A stretch of DNA of 64,000 nucleotides from Clostridium weizhouense (GTDB taxonomy: Bacteria; Bacillota; Clostridia; Clostridiales; Clostridiaceae): the NCBI RefSeq assembly GCF_019431045.1, contig NZ_JAHXPT010000008.1, positions 140,828 to 204,827 on the forward strand. Reading direction: 5' to 3'. Shown one piece after another: positions 51,657 through 60,888 of this stretch (position 1 is the first letter of the stretch; every line of letters begins with the position of its first letter). A model generated the notes under the pieces. It was given only the letters and a program-made list of their open reading frames with translations, searched no databases and was not told where the DNA came from. The translations under genes were made by a program, and so were the position numbers.

Positions 51657-53900
51657 CTATTCTATTCTAGATTTTAAAGCTTCAGCCATAGTAATTTTGT
51701 TGATTTTTTTTCTACTTAATAAATTTGAAAGTTTATAGGTTAAATATATTATAATAAAACCAATTAGAACATAAATGTAATCAATAGTTATAGGAAAAGA
51801 TACACTCATATCTTTTGTTATTGATTTAAATAGAGTATTTAAAGATATAAGAAGCAGTGGTATTCCAATAATGTATCCAAGTATAACTATAAACGTAAAA
51901 CTGTTTAAAATTAGAGAATAAATTTCATTATTTCTGTAACCTAAGATCTTCATAAGAGATATGTTTTCCTTATTCTCTTCTATAGTAAGTGAAGTAACAA
52001 CATATATTACTATAAGACCAATTATAAAAGATATAAAAGATACACTTCCAATAACTGCTTGTAGAGGCTTAGTCATAGCATCAAAGACGTTTTTCATATC
52101 ATTAACAGTTATAGTAGCTAATAATTTATTTTCTGAAATATCCAATTTTTCTGTACTCCATAATCCTATATAACTGTCAGATGGTAATTTAAGAAGATCA
52201 TTAAGTTTATTAAGTGGCATATAAATATAGTTCCCAACAAAACTCTCAGCAATATTATTAACTGTCATGCTATATTCTTTAGAGTCAAGCCTATTTATCA
52301 TTTTAAGGGTATCATTTGGTTTTATATTAAGCTTATCAGCTAAAGGTCTTGTAATAATAATTTTATCGGATTTTAATACATTCCCTGATTTGTCTTTAAA
52401 AGATATATATTGAGAATTAGGACTAACACCATATACTGTAAAAATAAGTTTCTTATTAGATTGTAATGCAAATGGTATTTCTAAAAAAGCTTCACCTTTT
52501 TTGGGTTTCTCATTTTGAATAGAGTTAAATACATAGTGATAATTATATTTAAATGCCTCATTAAAAGAATCTTTCATTAAACTGTTCATAGAACTTTTTG
52601 CTGAAAAGCCCATTAATAGTAGCATTGTTGCCATAATAATACCTAATAGAAGAAATATACTCCTTGCTATACTTCTAAGTTGTTCTCTTATTTTAAATTT
52701 AGTAGAAAATCTCAGCTTATCAAGTTTTACCATTTTTTCTATAAATCCAACCTTATTATTTTCTTTTCCACCTTTCATAAGTTCAATAGGTGAATTTTCA
52801 AGTGATTTATTTACTATAAAGTAACTGCATATTGTTAAAAATAACAATGGAAGTAAAATGCTTATTATAATATAGGTTATATCAAACCTTAAAGTATCTA
52901 TAGGAATATTAAAATAAGACACATAAAAAATCATAATGGGCTTTAAAAATAGGGCTCCAAATATAGTTCCTATTATTCCACCTAAAAGTGAAATAAACAC
53001 AGCATATAAAAGATAATGTTTCATAATCTCTCTTTTTTTATAGCCAAGTGCATATAAAGTTCCTATAATAACAGATTCTCTTTTTAACATTCTAAGCATA
53101 ACTATTCCTGTTAAGATACAAGTAAAAAGTAGTATGGTTATAGGCAGAGAAGAACTTATTTTATCTATTCCTGAAAGTTTTGCAGTGGAATAAGTTACTC
53201 TTGGATTATCAGTTATATTAACCCAACTAAGAATATAGATACCTTTATTTATTAGATAATTTTTAAAATTAGATATTTTATTATCTAAAGTATTTCTATC
53301 TCCATTAAATCGTATGGAATAAACAATATTTCCTTTAAGTAGACTATTAAAATCCTCTTTTCCTATTACTGAAATACCAAAACTTTTTGGGTCATTTAAT
53401 AAATCAGATTCTGATCTTAATGGATATATGTAATTTGGAAGAGACATAAAGCCTGATATAATAAAATTTTGATCATATAATTTTATGTTATCACCAATTT
53501 TTATTTTGTTAGCTTTTGCATAAGATGGATCAATAAGAATATCACCTTTGCTTAGAGCTTTGCCTTCAATTATTGCGGGGATATTAACCTTAATATTTTC
53601 ACTAAATATTCTTAACGCCTTATTATCTGGAAGGGAATAATCAATAGATTTGGTTTCCTCTATACTCATATTAAATTTTGATTCTAAAGTTTCAATATTA
53701 TTTAAATTTTCGTTAATTATAAAGTTTGCATCTTCTTGTTTATAGTTTTTTTCAAAAGAAGAAGTCATATCTGTTAGGTTTATTGAAACTAAGTTAAACA
53801 TTGTAAAAAGGATACAGCTAAAAATAATAAGTACTAATGAGCCAAGATATTGAGCTTTGTTTTCTAACATGGTTCTCTTTATTTTTTTATTTATAATCAT
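51657..53900 (-). CDS. ABC transporter permease, FtsX/MacB-type with two FtsX domains
   Basis: 747 residues. Helix 1 (AQYLGSLVLIIFSCILFTM) precedes a large extracytosolic domain (residues about 40-250); three helices follow at about 260-370 (first FtsX domain), then a further helix near residue 412 (SIFLLLGIIMATMLLLMGF), a second outside domain, and the final FtsX helices. This duplicated layout is that of MacB/YtrF/SalY-type machines that move peptides, lipoproteins or antibiotics by mechanotransmission. The ATG at 53900 shares its A with the stop of the ATPase gene (TAATG overlap), so it is the natural start; a GTG six bases earlier is not needed. Confidence 0.9.
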   Translation of the reverse strand: MIINKKIKRTMLENKAQYLGSLVLIIFSCILFTMFNLVSINLTDMTSSFEKNYKQEDANFIINENLNNIETLESKFNMSIEETKSIDYSLPDNKALRIFSENIKVNIPAIIEGKALSKGDILIDPSYAKANKIKIGDNIKLYDQNFIISGFMSLPNYIYPLRSESDLLNDPKSFGISVIGKEDFNSLLKGNIVYSIRFNGDRNTLDNKISNFKNYLINKGIYILSWVNITDNPRVTYSTAKLSGIDKISSSLPITILLFTCILTGIVMLRMLKRESVIIGTLYALGYKKREIMKHYLLYAVFISLLGGIIGTIFGALFLKPIMIFYVSYFNIPIDTLRFDITYIIISILLPLLFLTICSYFIVNKSLENSPIELMKGGKENNKVGFIEKMVKLDKLRFSTKFKIREQLRSIARSIFLLLGIIMATMLLLMGFSAKSSMNSLMKDSFNEAFKYNYHYVFNSIQNEKPKKGEAFLEIPFALQSNKKLIFTVYGVSPNSQYISFKDKSGNVLKSDKIIITRPLADKLNIKPNDTLKMINRLDSKEYSMTVNNIAESFVGNYIYMPLNKLNDLLKLPSDSYIGLWSTEKLDISENKLLATITVNDMKNVFDAMTKPLQAVIGSVSFISFIIGLIVIYVVTSLTIEENKENISLMKILGYRNNEIYSLILNSFTFIVILGYIIGIPLLLISLNTLFKSITKDMSVSFPITIDYIYVLIGFIIIYLTYKLSNLLSRKKINKITMAEALKSRIE

Positions 53901-54598
53901 TACCACTCAATCCTTTCTGCAGGAATCATTGTCTTATTAACTATACTCTCTACAATTTTTCCACTTCTAATTTTATAAATCCTATTAGCCATAGCACTGA
54001 TTGGAGTATTATGAGTTATCATAAGTATGGTTGTGCCATAATCTTTATTAATTCTTTGAAGTAATTTTAATATTTCTCTTGAGGTTGAAAAATCAAGTGC
54101 ACCGGTTGGTTCATCACATAATAAAAGTTTTGGATTTTTAACTATTGCTCTTGCAATTGAAACTCTTTGTTGTTCACCACCACTTAATTCCTTAGGAAAT
54201 CTATGTTTTTTATCAATCATATTTACAGCTTTTAAAACTTCATCGATATTTAGTGGTGATTTGCTTATGTTTGAAACAACCTCTATATTTTCTCCTACAG
54301 TAAGATTAGGAATTAAGTTATAAAACTGAAATATAAAGCCTATATTTTCTCTTCTATAATCTGTTAATTTATTATCATTTAATTTATTAACTTCTATACC
54401 ATTTACTAAAACTATGCCTGAATCACATCTGTCAATTCCTCCAATAATGTTAATAAGTGTTGATTTCCCAGAACCAGAGGGGCCAAGTATTGCTCCAATT
54501 TCACCTTTATCTAAATTCATTTCTATGCCATTTAGAACTGATGTAGTTATATCATTAGTATTATAACTTTTCGTTAAATTTTCTATTTTTAAAAACAT
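53900..54598 (-). CDS. ABC transporter ATP-binding protein (MacB/LolD type)
   Basis: 232 residues. Walker A GPSGSGKST, Q-loop FQFYNLIPNLTV, signature LSGGEQQRVSIARA, Walker B LLLCDEPTGALD and H-loop MITHNTP are all intact. The DEPTGALD variant and the paired FtsX permease place it in the MacB/LolD/SalX group. Strong RBS AAAGGAGGA. The pair has no two-component system beside it, which drug-sensing BceAB-like exporters usually have; no substrate gene is seen. Confidence 0.93.
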   Translation of the reverse strand: MFLKIENLTKSYNTNDITTSVLNGIEMNLDKGEIGAILGPSGSGKSTLINIIGGIDRCDSGIVLVNGIEVNKLNDNKLTDYRRENIGFIFQFYNLIPNLTVGENIEVVSNISKSPLNIDEVLKAVNMIDKKHRFPKELSGGEQQRVSIARAIVKNPKLLLCDEPTGALDFSTSREILKLLQRINKDYGTTILMITHNTPISAMANRIYKIRSGKIVESIVNKTMIPAERIEW

Positions 54599-54679
54599 TA
54601 TTTTTCCTCCTTTTTAGACTGCAAATATAGAGAATTTCAAAATATTTTACATAAACAAAATATTTGTTTAAGATAGTGT

Positions 54680-54706
54680 AAAAAACAGAATTGTTAATTA
54701 TTCTGT
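54680..54706 (-). terminator. minus-strand terminator of a gene remnant
   Basis: ACAGAAT/ATTCTGT stem (54685-54691 with 54700-54706) followed on the minus strand by TTTTTT. It sits directly after the stop codon at 54710-54712 of the remnant described next. Confidence 0.6.
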
Positions 54707-54709
54707 CTT

Positions 54710-54876
54710 TTATTTGATTATGAATTTTATCTTTTTCTGATATGATTCAAATAGCTTATATACTACATCTTTTCCATGTGTTTTTGATTTATGCATCATA
54801 AGCTTTTGAGCATACTTCTTTAGAAAAATTAAAAATATTTGTTTATTAAGTAAGAATAGTTTATTTTTTAAGGAAA
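54710..54876 (-). pseudogene. orphan C-terminal fragment, function unknown
   Basis: On the minus strand about 55 codons stay open, ending FLIFLKKYAQKLMMHKSKTHGKD then VVYKLFESYQKKIKFIIK and a stop, with a terminator right after it. There is no start codon with ribosome site, and the open stretch runs into the terminator of the next gene (54880). The basic, soluble ending looks like a real protein tail left by a deletion. Alternative: chance open frame in AT-rich DNA, but the matching terminator argues against. Confidence 0.4.
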
Positions 54877-54879
54877 CTA

Positions 54880-54920
54880 AAAATAGCTAGTAACTTTATT
54901 ATGTTACTAGCTATTTTAGA
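54880..54920. terminator. terminator after the unknown membrane operon
   Basis: 15-bp perfect stem (54880-54894 with 54903-54917). The minus-strand operon stops at 54950, about 30 bases upstream. Confidence 0.75.
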
Positions 54921-54949
54921 TTTAATATGTTATAAATTTAGTATTAATT

Positions 54950-56077
54950 TTATAAGGTCTCTTCTGTGTATGTATTAGATTGTATATGATTTTCATTTGT
55001 CATATAAGAATTAAGCTTTTCTTTAATATAAGATAAATCTTCACTTGTTAAAATACTACATACTTTAGAATAAGACATATCTTTTATAATATAATTTGAA
55101 TCATTATAAATTTTAGAATTAGAGAAAAATTCATTTTTATCATAATCATAAAAATTTATAGTATCAAATTTATAATTAAAATTATTTAAAGTTTGTAAAA
55201 TTAAATATATATAATTAGCATTAAGTTCTAAATCATTATTATCTAAAGTCATTAAATAATTAAAATTAAAAGTATTATTTTTTAATGAAATTCTTTCATA
55301 AAATATTTCATAAGGAGGAACTTTAGTTTTATATTCTTTAAATAAATTTACAGAAGAATCAAGATTAAATTCTAGGTAATCTATGTCTGATTTTATTTTG
55401 GCACATATGTTTAATAACTTATTTGCATATGGTTCTTCTGATTTTAATGCATATTTGTTTATTTCAAATTTTATCTTAGAATTAATTTTTTTACTAAAAT
55501 AACTTTCATAATAATTATCATAAATTATATTATTTTTTACTATTATAGAAAATGTACAATTATCAATAACTGACTGAGCTGATATTGATATAAAATCTTC
55601 TGAAAAAGTATTAGCATTAAACTTTTTATTAAATAGTATAGGAATGTCATAACGTGATTTAGCATAATCCTTGCATTGTTCTAAATAGTAATTATATAGT
55701 GAACATAATTTATAATATTTTCTAATGTTTTTAGGAAATGAAAGCATAAAAATGATGAATACATAAAATATAAGTATTATATATTTAATATTAAAATGGT
55801 TAATTATAAATAGGTCATCTAAAGTACTACCAAGTAAAATTCCTGATTTAATAAATAGCGATATAATAAAAGTCCATCTAGCCCAGTTAAGACCATGTTG
55901 TACACAAATCCATAATATTACATCAAGTATTATGTTAAAAATTCCAATGAGTAAAAAAGCACAGTTATCTTTTAATATAGGAAGTAACATATAAATTAGT
56001 AAATCAATTAAAATTATAAGAGAAAATAGTGGAATAAAATAAGATTTTGATTTTAGTTGATTGTTAATATCTTTCAT
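54950..56077 (-). CDS. unknown membrane protein
   Basis: 375 residues. About four helices in the first 125 residues (FIPLFSLIILIDLLIYMLLPIL; FLLIGIFNIILDVILWICV; WTFIISLFIKSGILLG; YIILIFYVFIIFMLSF), then about 250 soluble residues rich in Asn, Tyr and Lys that alternate strands and helices, with repeated F-N-Y runs. No family recognised. The membrane part with a WICVQHGLNWARW loop resembles small 4-helix domains of Firmicute membrane proteins. It lies 23 bp behind the gene at 56101, so the two probably form one operon and perhaps one complex. Confidence 0.65.
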   Translation of the reverse strand: MKDINNQLKSKSYFIPLFSLIILIDLLIYMLLPILKDNCAFLLIGIFNIILDVILWICVQHGLNWARWTFIISLFIKSGILLGSTLDDLFIINHFNIKYIILIFYVFIIFMLSFPKNIRKYYKLCSLYNYYLEQCKDYAKSRYDIPILFNKKFNANTFSEDFISISAQSVIDNCTFSIIVKNNIIYDNYYESYFSKKINSKIKFEINKYALKSEEPYANKLLNICAKIKSDIDYLEFNLDSSVNLFKEYKTKVPPYEIFYERISLKNNTFNFNYLMTLDNNDLELNANYIYLILQTLNNFNYKFDTINFYDYDKNEFFSNSKIYNDSNYIIKDMSYSKVCSILTSEDLSYIKEKLNSYMTNENHIQSNTYTEETL

Positions 56078-56100
56078 AATAGTGTTTTACCTTTCATAAG

Positions 56101-56790
56101 TTAATCTCTTTGTATGCCTCTTTGATTTTGATAATCATAAAAGCGATAAACAGTATCTTTAAAGTTGTTAACATTTAAATTATTAATGTCTAAATTTTTA
56201 AGAGTTTTTTCATTATACCAGCTAACAGCTGCCTCATCTATATGAGTTGTGTCACCTTTTTTATTTATGGTATCACCACTAACTACAATTCCAAATAAGG
56301 TATGTCCAAATTTTTCAGGATAAAGAGTATACAATGATTTATAAAGTTCTATACTTGCATTAATTGCAGCTTCTTTTAATTCATCACTGTTTCTATAAAA
56401 ACCAATATTTATATATATAGTGTAAGTATTGTTTGAAAAAAGAATTCTACTTAAATAAGAACCACCTTGATTATCTTTTTTTCCAAAAGTTTCAGTAACA
56501 CATGTCTTGACATATTCATTAATTGTAAGCTTACTATAATCTTTAGGCTTATAATCATTTTTAGAAACTGTAGAATTATCAGAAGAAGCTTCAGTATCAT
56601 CAGAATATGTAATTTCATCCTTACATGTAATAAGCTCTTTAATTTTATTAGTAATAGAGCTTTGGTCAATGGTTATAGTAGGTTTTTGGAAAGTCACATA
56701 TGCTGAAATACTATATGCTAATATGAAAATTGATGAAAATATTATATTTTTTAATTTAAATTTCTGTGGAGATTTAATTTTATATTCCAT
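56101..56790 (-). CDS. membrane-anchored protein with Ser/Asp-rich linker, unknown
   Basis: 229 residues. One N-terminal helix (residues 17-33, IFSSIFILAYSISAYVT) with a basic cytosolic start; a low-complexity linker (DDTEASSDNSTVSKNDYKPKD, residues about 60-85); then a compact domain with helix/strand units (SRILFSNNTYTIYINIGF; ELKEAAINASIELYKSLYTLYPEKFGHTLFGIVVSG) that probably lies outside the cell. Only single-cysteine positions are seen, and no catalytic motif. It is the first gene of a two-gene operon with 54950. RBS AAAGGTG. Confidence 0.65.
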   Translation of the reverse strand: MEYKIKSPQKFKLKNIIFSSIFILAYSISAYVTFQKPTITIDQSSITNKIKELITCKDEITYSDDTEASSDNSTVSKNDYKPKDYSKLTINEYVKTCVTETFGKKDNQGGSYLSRILFSNNTYTIYINIGFYRNSDELKEAAINASIELYKSLYTLYPEKFGHTLFGIVVSGDTINKKGDTTHIDEAAVSWYNEKTLKNLDINNLNVNNFKDTVYRFYDYQNQRGIQRD

Positions 56791-57010
56791 TTAATCACAC
56801 CTTTCAGTAAAATCAAGTTAAATTATATCATATATGATAAAAAATTATAATTAATATATAAAATGTAATAAAAAAACACCTTAAATTCATTTGAATAATA
56901 CGAGATTAAATACAAAATAATCCGATAATGTAAATTCATAATTATACATTATAATCCTCTAAAGATTAATGAAAAAATACTATAAATATTTCTGTAATTG
57001 TTAAAATATA

Positions 57011-57039
57011 TTGACATCTAATATTATACAGCGTATAGT
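57011..57039 (+). promoter_or_regulatory. sigma-A promoter of the padR operon
   Basis: TTGACA (57011-57016), 17 bases, TATAGT (57034-57039): the best -35/-10 pair in this window. The leader to the ATG is about 60 nt. Confidence 0.8.
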
Positions 57040-57052
57040 ATTGGATATGAAG

Positions 57053-57075
57053 TATATTATATGTCATATAATATA
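57053..57075. promoter_or_regulatory. inverted repeat between promoter and padR start, likely PadR operator
   Basis: TATATTATATG-T-CATATAATATA, 11-bp perfect arms, about 15 bases after the -10. PadR repressors usually autoregulate by binding such AT-rich dyads near the start site. Confidence 0.65.
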
Positions 57076-57106
57076 TAAAAAAATATAATATATAGGAGGT
57101 AAATAG

Positions 57107-57430
57107 ATGGCTTTTCAATTAGGAGCATCTTTACTTGATGCTTGTGTATTAGCTGTTCTTTCAAGAGAAGATACTTATGGGTATGTTCTAACTCAACAGG
57201 TACGGTCTATAATGAATATATCAGAATCAACACTTTATCCAGTGCTTAGAAGATTACAAAAAGATGAATGTCTAACAACATATGATCAAGCCTTTCAAGG
57301 AAGAAATAGACGATATTATAAGATAACAGAAAAAGGAAGAACTATGCTATGTAAGTATATTAATGAGTGGGAAGAATATAAAGAGAATGTTGATAAAGTT
57401 CTTTTAGGAGGGATATCAGGAGATGAATAA
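57107..57430 (+). CDS. PadR-family transcriptional regulator
   Basis: 107 residues. The winged helix is typical: LDACVLAVLSREDTYGYVLTQQ, then SESTLYPVLRRLQKDECLTTYDQ and RRYYKITEKGRTML. The short C-terminal helix is the minimal dimer form of subfamily 2. It overlaps the DUF1700 gene by 8 bp. In many Firmicutes this PadR-DUF1700-DUF4097 order recurs, and the regulator controls the two membrane-linked genes behind it. RBS TAGGAGGT. Confidence 0.92.
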   Translation: MAFQLGASLLDACVLAVLSREDTYGYVLTQQVRSIMNISESTLYPVLRRLQKDECLTTYDQAFQGRNRRYYKITEKGRTMLCKYINEWEEYKENVDKVLLGGISGDE

Positions 57431-58025
57431 AGAAACTTTTATTCAGGAATTAAGAAAAAAATTAAAGAGATTGCCAAAGGAAGAAATAGAAAATGCAATA
57501 GGTTATTATATAGAATACTTTGAAGATGCAGGAATAGATAATGAGCAAGATGTTTTAAAAGAATTAGATGATCCTTCAGTTATCGCCTCACAGTTGTTAT
57601 CAGAGTATGCTTTTAAAGATGATGAGATAACTATTAATAAACCTAAAAAAAGTATCTCTTCAATATGGTTTGTTATTTTAGCGATATTAGCAGCACCAGT
57701 TGCATTACCATTAGCCTTTACACTTGTAATGATTTTAATATCTATGGTTATAGTTGCAGGATCTATCACTTTTGCTTTTGCAGTTTCTACAATTGCAATA
57801 ATATTTGCAGGGTTTGTTACTATATTTGCAGGATTTGCAGTTATTACTCAAGGTTTTTCAACAGCTATTATGTTTATTGGAATTGGATTGTCGTTAATTG
57901 GATTAGGATTATTGATATCAGTATTAATTTCAATATTAGCACCAAAGATATTTAAAGAAATTGCAAAATTAGCTAGAAAATTATTGAATAGAGTTAAGAA
58001 ATCAAATAAAAAGGAGGAGCTATAA
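57423..58025 (+). CDS. DUF1700 membrane protein
   Basis: 200 residues. The N-terminal ~60 residues are the family hallmark (FIQELRKKLKRLPKEEIENAIGYYIEYFEDAG, then EQDVLKELDDPSVIASQLL). About three to four helices follow (WFVILAILAAPVALPLAFTLVMI..., up to about residue 180), ending in a basic tail KKSNKKEEL. It is a membrane partner in the PadR operon; its exact role is unknown. Its start overlaps the padR stop and its own stop abuts the DUF4097 gene (TAATG). Confidence 0.9.
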   Translation: MNKETFIQELRKKLKRLPKEEIENAIGYYIEYFEDAGIDNEQDVLKELDDPSVIASQLLSEYAFKDDEITINKPKKSISSIWFVILAILAAPVALPLAFTLVMILISMVIVAGSITFAFAVSTIAIIFAGFVTIFAGFAVITQGFSTAIMFIGIGLSLIGLGLLISVLISILAPKIFKEIAKLARKLLNRVKKSNKKEEL

Positions 58026-59062
58026 TGGGAGAAACAAAAAAGAAATTATTAATATTTTCAGCTTGTATAATTGTAGTAGGATTAATACTTGCTTTAGTAG
58101 GCTTCTCAATGGGAGGAAAATTTACAATTTCTAAACAAGATGCTGGATTTAAGATTGTGGATAATACAGATATGATTGAAAAAAATGAAGAATTATCTCA
58201 ATTTAATAGCATAGAAGTTGATTCTAAATTAGGAAAAATAGATATAATAAAATCAAATAGATATGGAATTGAAGTGAAATATGCTAAAGATGAAGGTGAC
58301 GTTAATTATTCAATAGAAGATGGAAAGTTGTTAGTAAAACAAGACAAATTACAAAATTCTATGTTTGGAAATATAAATTTTTGTATAGGTTCAAATTGTC
58401 AAGAAAGTTATCTTAAGATATACGTTCCAGGTAATGTAGATTTAACTAATTTAAATGTAAAAGCAAATAGTGCAGATTTTACTATGAATGATATTAATGT
58501 TAATGAAATTTATATAAATTGTAATTATGGAGATATAATAAGTAGAAATATTGTTACGAATAATTTAACTTTAGAATTAAATAATGGAGATATAGATTTA
58601 GAAAATATAAAATCTAATAATACTATATTAAAAAGCTCATATGGAGATATAAAAATAAGAAATAGTGAATTTAATATATTAAGTAATGATATGAATAATG
58701 GTGACATTGAATTTGAAAATGTTAAAGTAGAAAATAATAATACTATTAATAATGAATATGGAGAAATAACATCAAATAATCTTATATCTAATGGATTAAA
58801 AGTAAAATCAAATAATGGAGATATCGATTTAGATGGAGAGTTTAAAGGGATTACTAGTTTATCATCACATTATGGAGACATAAATTTTAGAACTAATATT
58901 AGTAAAGATGTATATAATTATAGTGCTTCATGTAACTATGGTGATATAAATATAGATGGAGATAAGTTTGAAAAGAAAGTCCAAAATAATGGTAATAATA
59001 ATACTCAGAATACTATAGATGCTACTAGTAATAATGGAGATATAAATTTAGATTTTAAATAA
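58025..59062 (+). CDS. DUF4097-family membrane-anchored beta-solenoid protein
   Basis: 345 residues. One N-terminal helix (residues 8-28, IFSACIIVVGLILALVGFS) anchors an external domain. Residues about 50-345 are right-handed beta-solenoid repeats, visible as repeated short units (ELNNGDIDLENIKSNNTILKSS, SSYGDIKIRN, NNGDIEFENVK, NNEYGEI, SNNGDIDLDG, CNYGDINIDG), up to eleven copies of NGDI/YGDI. This is the DUF4097 pattern, in which adhesin-like strands stack. It begins with the A of the DUF1700 stop codon. A PadR-controlled surface stress protein is the usual inference. Confidence 0.9.
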   Translation: MGETKKKLLIFSACIIVVGLILALVGFSMGGKFTISKQDAGFKIVDNTDMIEKNEELSQFNSIEVDSKLGKIDIIKSNRYGIEVKYAKDEGDVNYSIEDGKLLVKQDKLQNSMFGNINFCIGSNCQESYLKIYVPGNVDLTNLNVKANSADFTMNDINVNEIYINCNYGDIISRNIVTNNLTLELNNGDIDLENIKSNNTILKSSYGDIKIRNSEFNILSNDMNNGDIEFENVKVENNNTINNEYGEITSNNLISNGLKVKSNNGDIDLDGEFKGITSLSSHYGDINFRTNISKDVYNYSASCNYGDINIDGDKFEKKVQNNGNNNTQNTIDATSNNGDINLDFK

Positions 59063-59221
59063 AGGTAGAGTTAAAATAATTTAATATAACACGAAGCTAT
59101 GTTTAAACAATGCATTGTGTAATTTTTGGAAATTATAAGTGAGACTTTATTTTTAGTATGATAAATTAACATCTTTTGTAGAAAAAAGCAGTAATATTTA
59201 GAGATTTATTTAGATTGTTAA

Positions 59222-59262
59222 AAAAATTAAAATGCCTATGTTAAGGCGTTTTAATTTTTTTG
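59222..59262. terminator. bidirectional terminator between convergent genes
   Basis: AAAAATTAAAATGCCT (59222-59237) pairs with AGGCGTTTTAATTTTT (one G-U), with T- and A-runs outside. It overlaps the 3' end of the small minus-strand gene. Confidence 0.75.
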
Positions 59263-59583
59263 GCTGTTACATTCTGATAAAGAATTCAGATTTGAATATA
59301 TTACTAATATATTTATAAATGGAACAAAACAAAAAAGTAATGATATTAATTTTCTTACTATAAAATATTTAGATAAAAGTTCAACTCTTTTTATAAAACT
59401 ATCTATATGTTTTTCGGAAAAAGAAAAAGAATGGAGATAAGACTTAATATCTTCATAAGATTTGTCCTCAATAGCAATTTTCTTAATTTTATAATCTACA
59501 AATAATTTGGTTTGAAGAGCTAGGAATGATATTAAAGCTAATTCTGTAACTCCTTTTTGAAATGTTAATAAAACTTTTATCAT
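59251..59583 (-). CDS. small membrane protein, unknown
   Basis: 110 residues. Hydrophobic stretches near the ends (ELALISFLALQTKLFVDY and KLISLLFCFVPFINILVIYS) surround a polar helical middle (YEDIKSYLHSFSFSEKHIDSFIKR). No family recognised. RBS TAAGGAGATAA supports it as a real gene. It runs into the terminator at 59222. Confidence 0.55.
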   Translation of the reverse strand: MIKVLLTFQKGVTELALISFLALQTKLFVDYKIKKIAIEDKSYEDIKSYLHSFSFSEKHIDSFIKRVELLSKYFIVRKLISLLFCFVPFINILVIYSNLNSLSECNSQKN

Positions 59584-60057
59584 TAAATTATCTCCTTAGT
59601 GCATAATATTAGTAAAATTAGTATTTATTATATCATAACAAAGTATAAAAATCGATAAAATATAATCTATACTAATATATTATTTTGTAATAATTTAAGA
59701 TAGTAAGAAGATTTAGTTTATTATATAATTTAGATATTAGAAAAGTTTTAATTTATATGTAAAATAATTAAGCAATGAATATAGCTATTTAACAATTAGA
59801 TAAATAGTTTATAAATATGAAAAAACAAGTTAGAGATAAAAAATATTTTTATGAGACTTATTCATAATTTTTAAACGTGTTTTATAGATAGTTTAGGATA
59901 TTTGAGGGATATGTTAGATGTTGAATGTTTATTTGAATATGAATATAATAAGTATTTTAAAAACTTATCCAAAATCGAGATTATTCTTTATATCAAAATA
60001 CCTATCTGATTTAAGTTTAGAAAAAGAAGAGGGAAAATACTTTCAACCCTCTCTATT
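59584..60057. other. 474-bp gene-free stretch
   Basis: No supported gene. It contains the promoter side of the small membrane gene on the left and the TetR terminator at 60016 on the right; a plus-strand open stretch at 59918 is mainly antisense to the TetR tail and lacks a ribosome site. Confidence 0.5.
60016..60052 (-). terminator. terminator of the TetR gene
   Basis: AGAGGG/CCCTCT (60028-60033 with 60047-60052) around 13 bases, followed on the minus strand by TTCTTTTTCTAA. Confidence 0.6.
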
Positions 60058-60645
60058 TTATAATTTTCTTATTGAATCTAAAAATAAATTTAAATCTTTT
60101 GTTGCTTTTTCAATAAAATTATACTTACCTTTATAGATACACCAATCATATAGTAAACCTCTAGAAAATTTAATAATATATAATGATAAATCAGTACTGT
60201 TTAAATCAGTTCTTATTTCTCCTGATTTTTGACCATCTTCAATTAAAGATTTAAGATGGTCAAAAACAATTAGTCCTTCTGAAATGTAGTATTTTAAATC
60301 AGTTTGTATTTCATGGATAAATACTTGTTTTACTATTTCAATTCCTCCATTATAAATTAATTCTAAAAATGACAAAATAGTTTCATGTATTTTACCAATA
60401 GAGGAAGTAGATTGATATATTTTATTTTCTACTTGATAACTATCTATAACTTTATTCTTGTAAATTTCAACAACAATATCAGATTTTGAATTAAAGTGAT
60501 GATAAAAAGCTCCTTTTGACACATTTGCTTTTGAACAAATGTGGTCAACTGTAACATTATTAAAATTGGAATTTAATATCATATCTATAGCAATTTGAGT
60601 AATTCTATTTTTGGTTTCTATAGCTTGAGCTTCTCTTTTATTCAT
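60058..60645 (-). CDS. TetR/AcrR-family repressor
   Basis: 195 residues. The N-terminal helix-turn-helix (ITQIAIDMILNSNFNNVTVDHICSKANVSKGAFYHHFNSKSDIV) is classical TetR; the rest is the ligand-binding helical domain. It is divergent from a cupin/oxidoreductase operon across 243 bp containing a palindrome in the -35/-10 spacer of that operon, so it probably represses it. The ligand is likely the aldehyde, enone or drug handled by that enzyme, but this is inference. Confidence 0.9.
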   Translation of the reverse strand: MNKREAQAIETKNRITQIAIDMILNSNFNNVTVDHICSKANVSKGAFYHHFNSKSDIVVEIYKNKVIDSYQVENKIYQSTSSIGKIHETILSFLELIYNGGIEIVKQVFIHEIQTDLKYYISEGLIVFDHLKSLIEDGQKSGEIRTDLNSTDLSLYIIKFSRGLLYDWCIYKGKYNFIEKATKDLNLFLDSIRKL

Positions 60646-60793
60646 GTATATTTAATCCCTTCTATAGTTCGAGTTTATATTCAAGTGAAATTATAATATA
60701 ACAGTTGTTAATGGTCAAATTATGTAAATCAACCTTTTGATTCCAAATATTAACAAATATATATTGCAAATTAATTTTTAGGATGATAAAATA

Positions 60794-60822
60794 TTGACAT
60801 ACTTCAGTATGCGAATAAAGTA
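60794..60822 (+). promoter_or_regulatory. promoter of the cupin operon with TetR-type operator in the spacer
   Basis: TTGACA (60794-60799) with a weak -10 (TAAAGT/AAAGTA around 60816-60822). The palindrome CATACT-TC-AGTATG (60798-60811) lies in the spacer, where bound repressor would block polymerase. Confidence 0.6.
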
Positions 60823-60888
60823 TTTTAATATTTTATGACAATAGAGATTTACATTTCAATATAAATTTAATTATATAGGAGGTATATT

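Larger units (their letters stand above)
56791..57106. other. divergent promoter region
   Basis: 316 bp between the unknown membrane operon and the PadR operon. It carries the PadR-operon promoter and inverted repeat (separate entries); the left half is AT-rich without a recognisable site. Confidence 0.6.

Noticed and set aside
59918..60136. 72-codon plus-strand open stretch
   Set aside because: Mostly antisense to the TetR gene, no ribosome site, spans its terminator.
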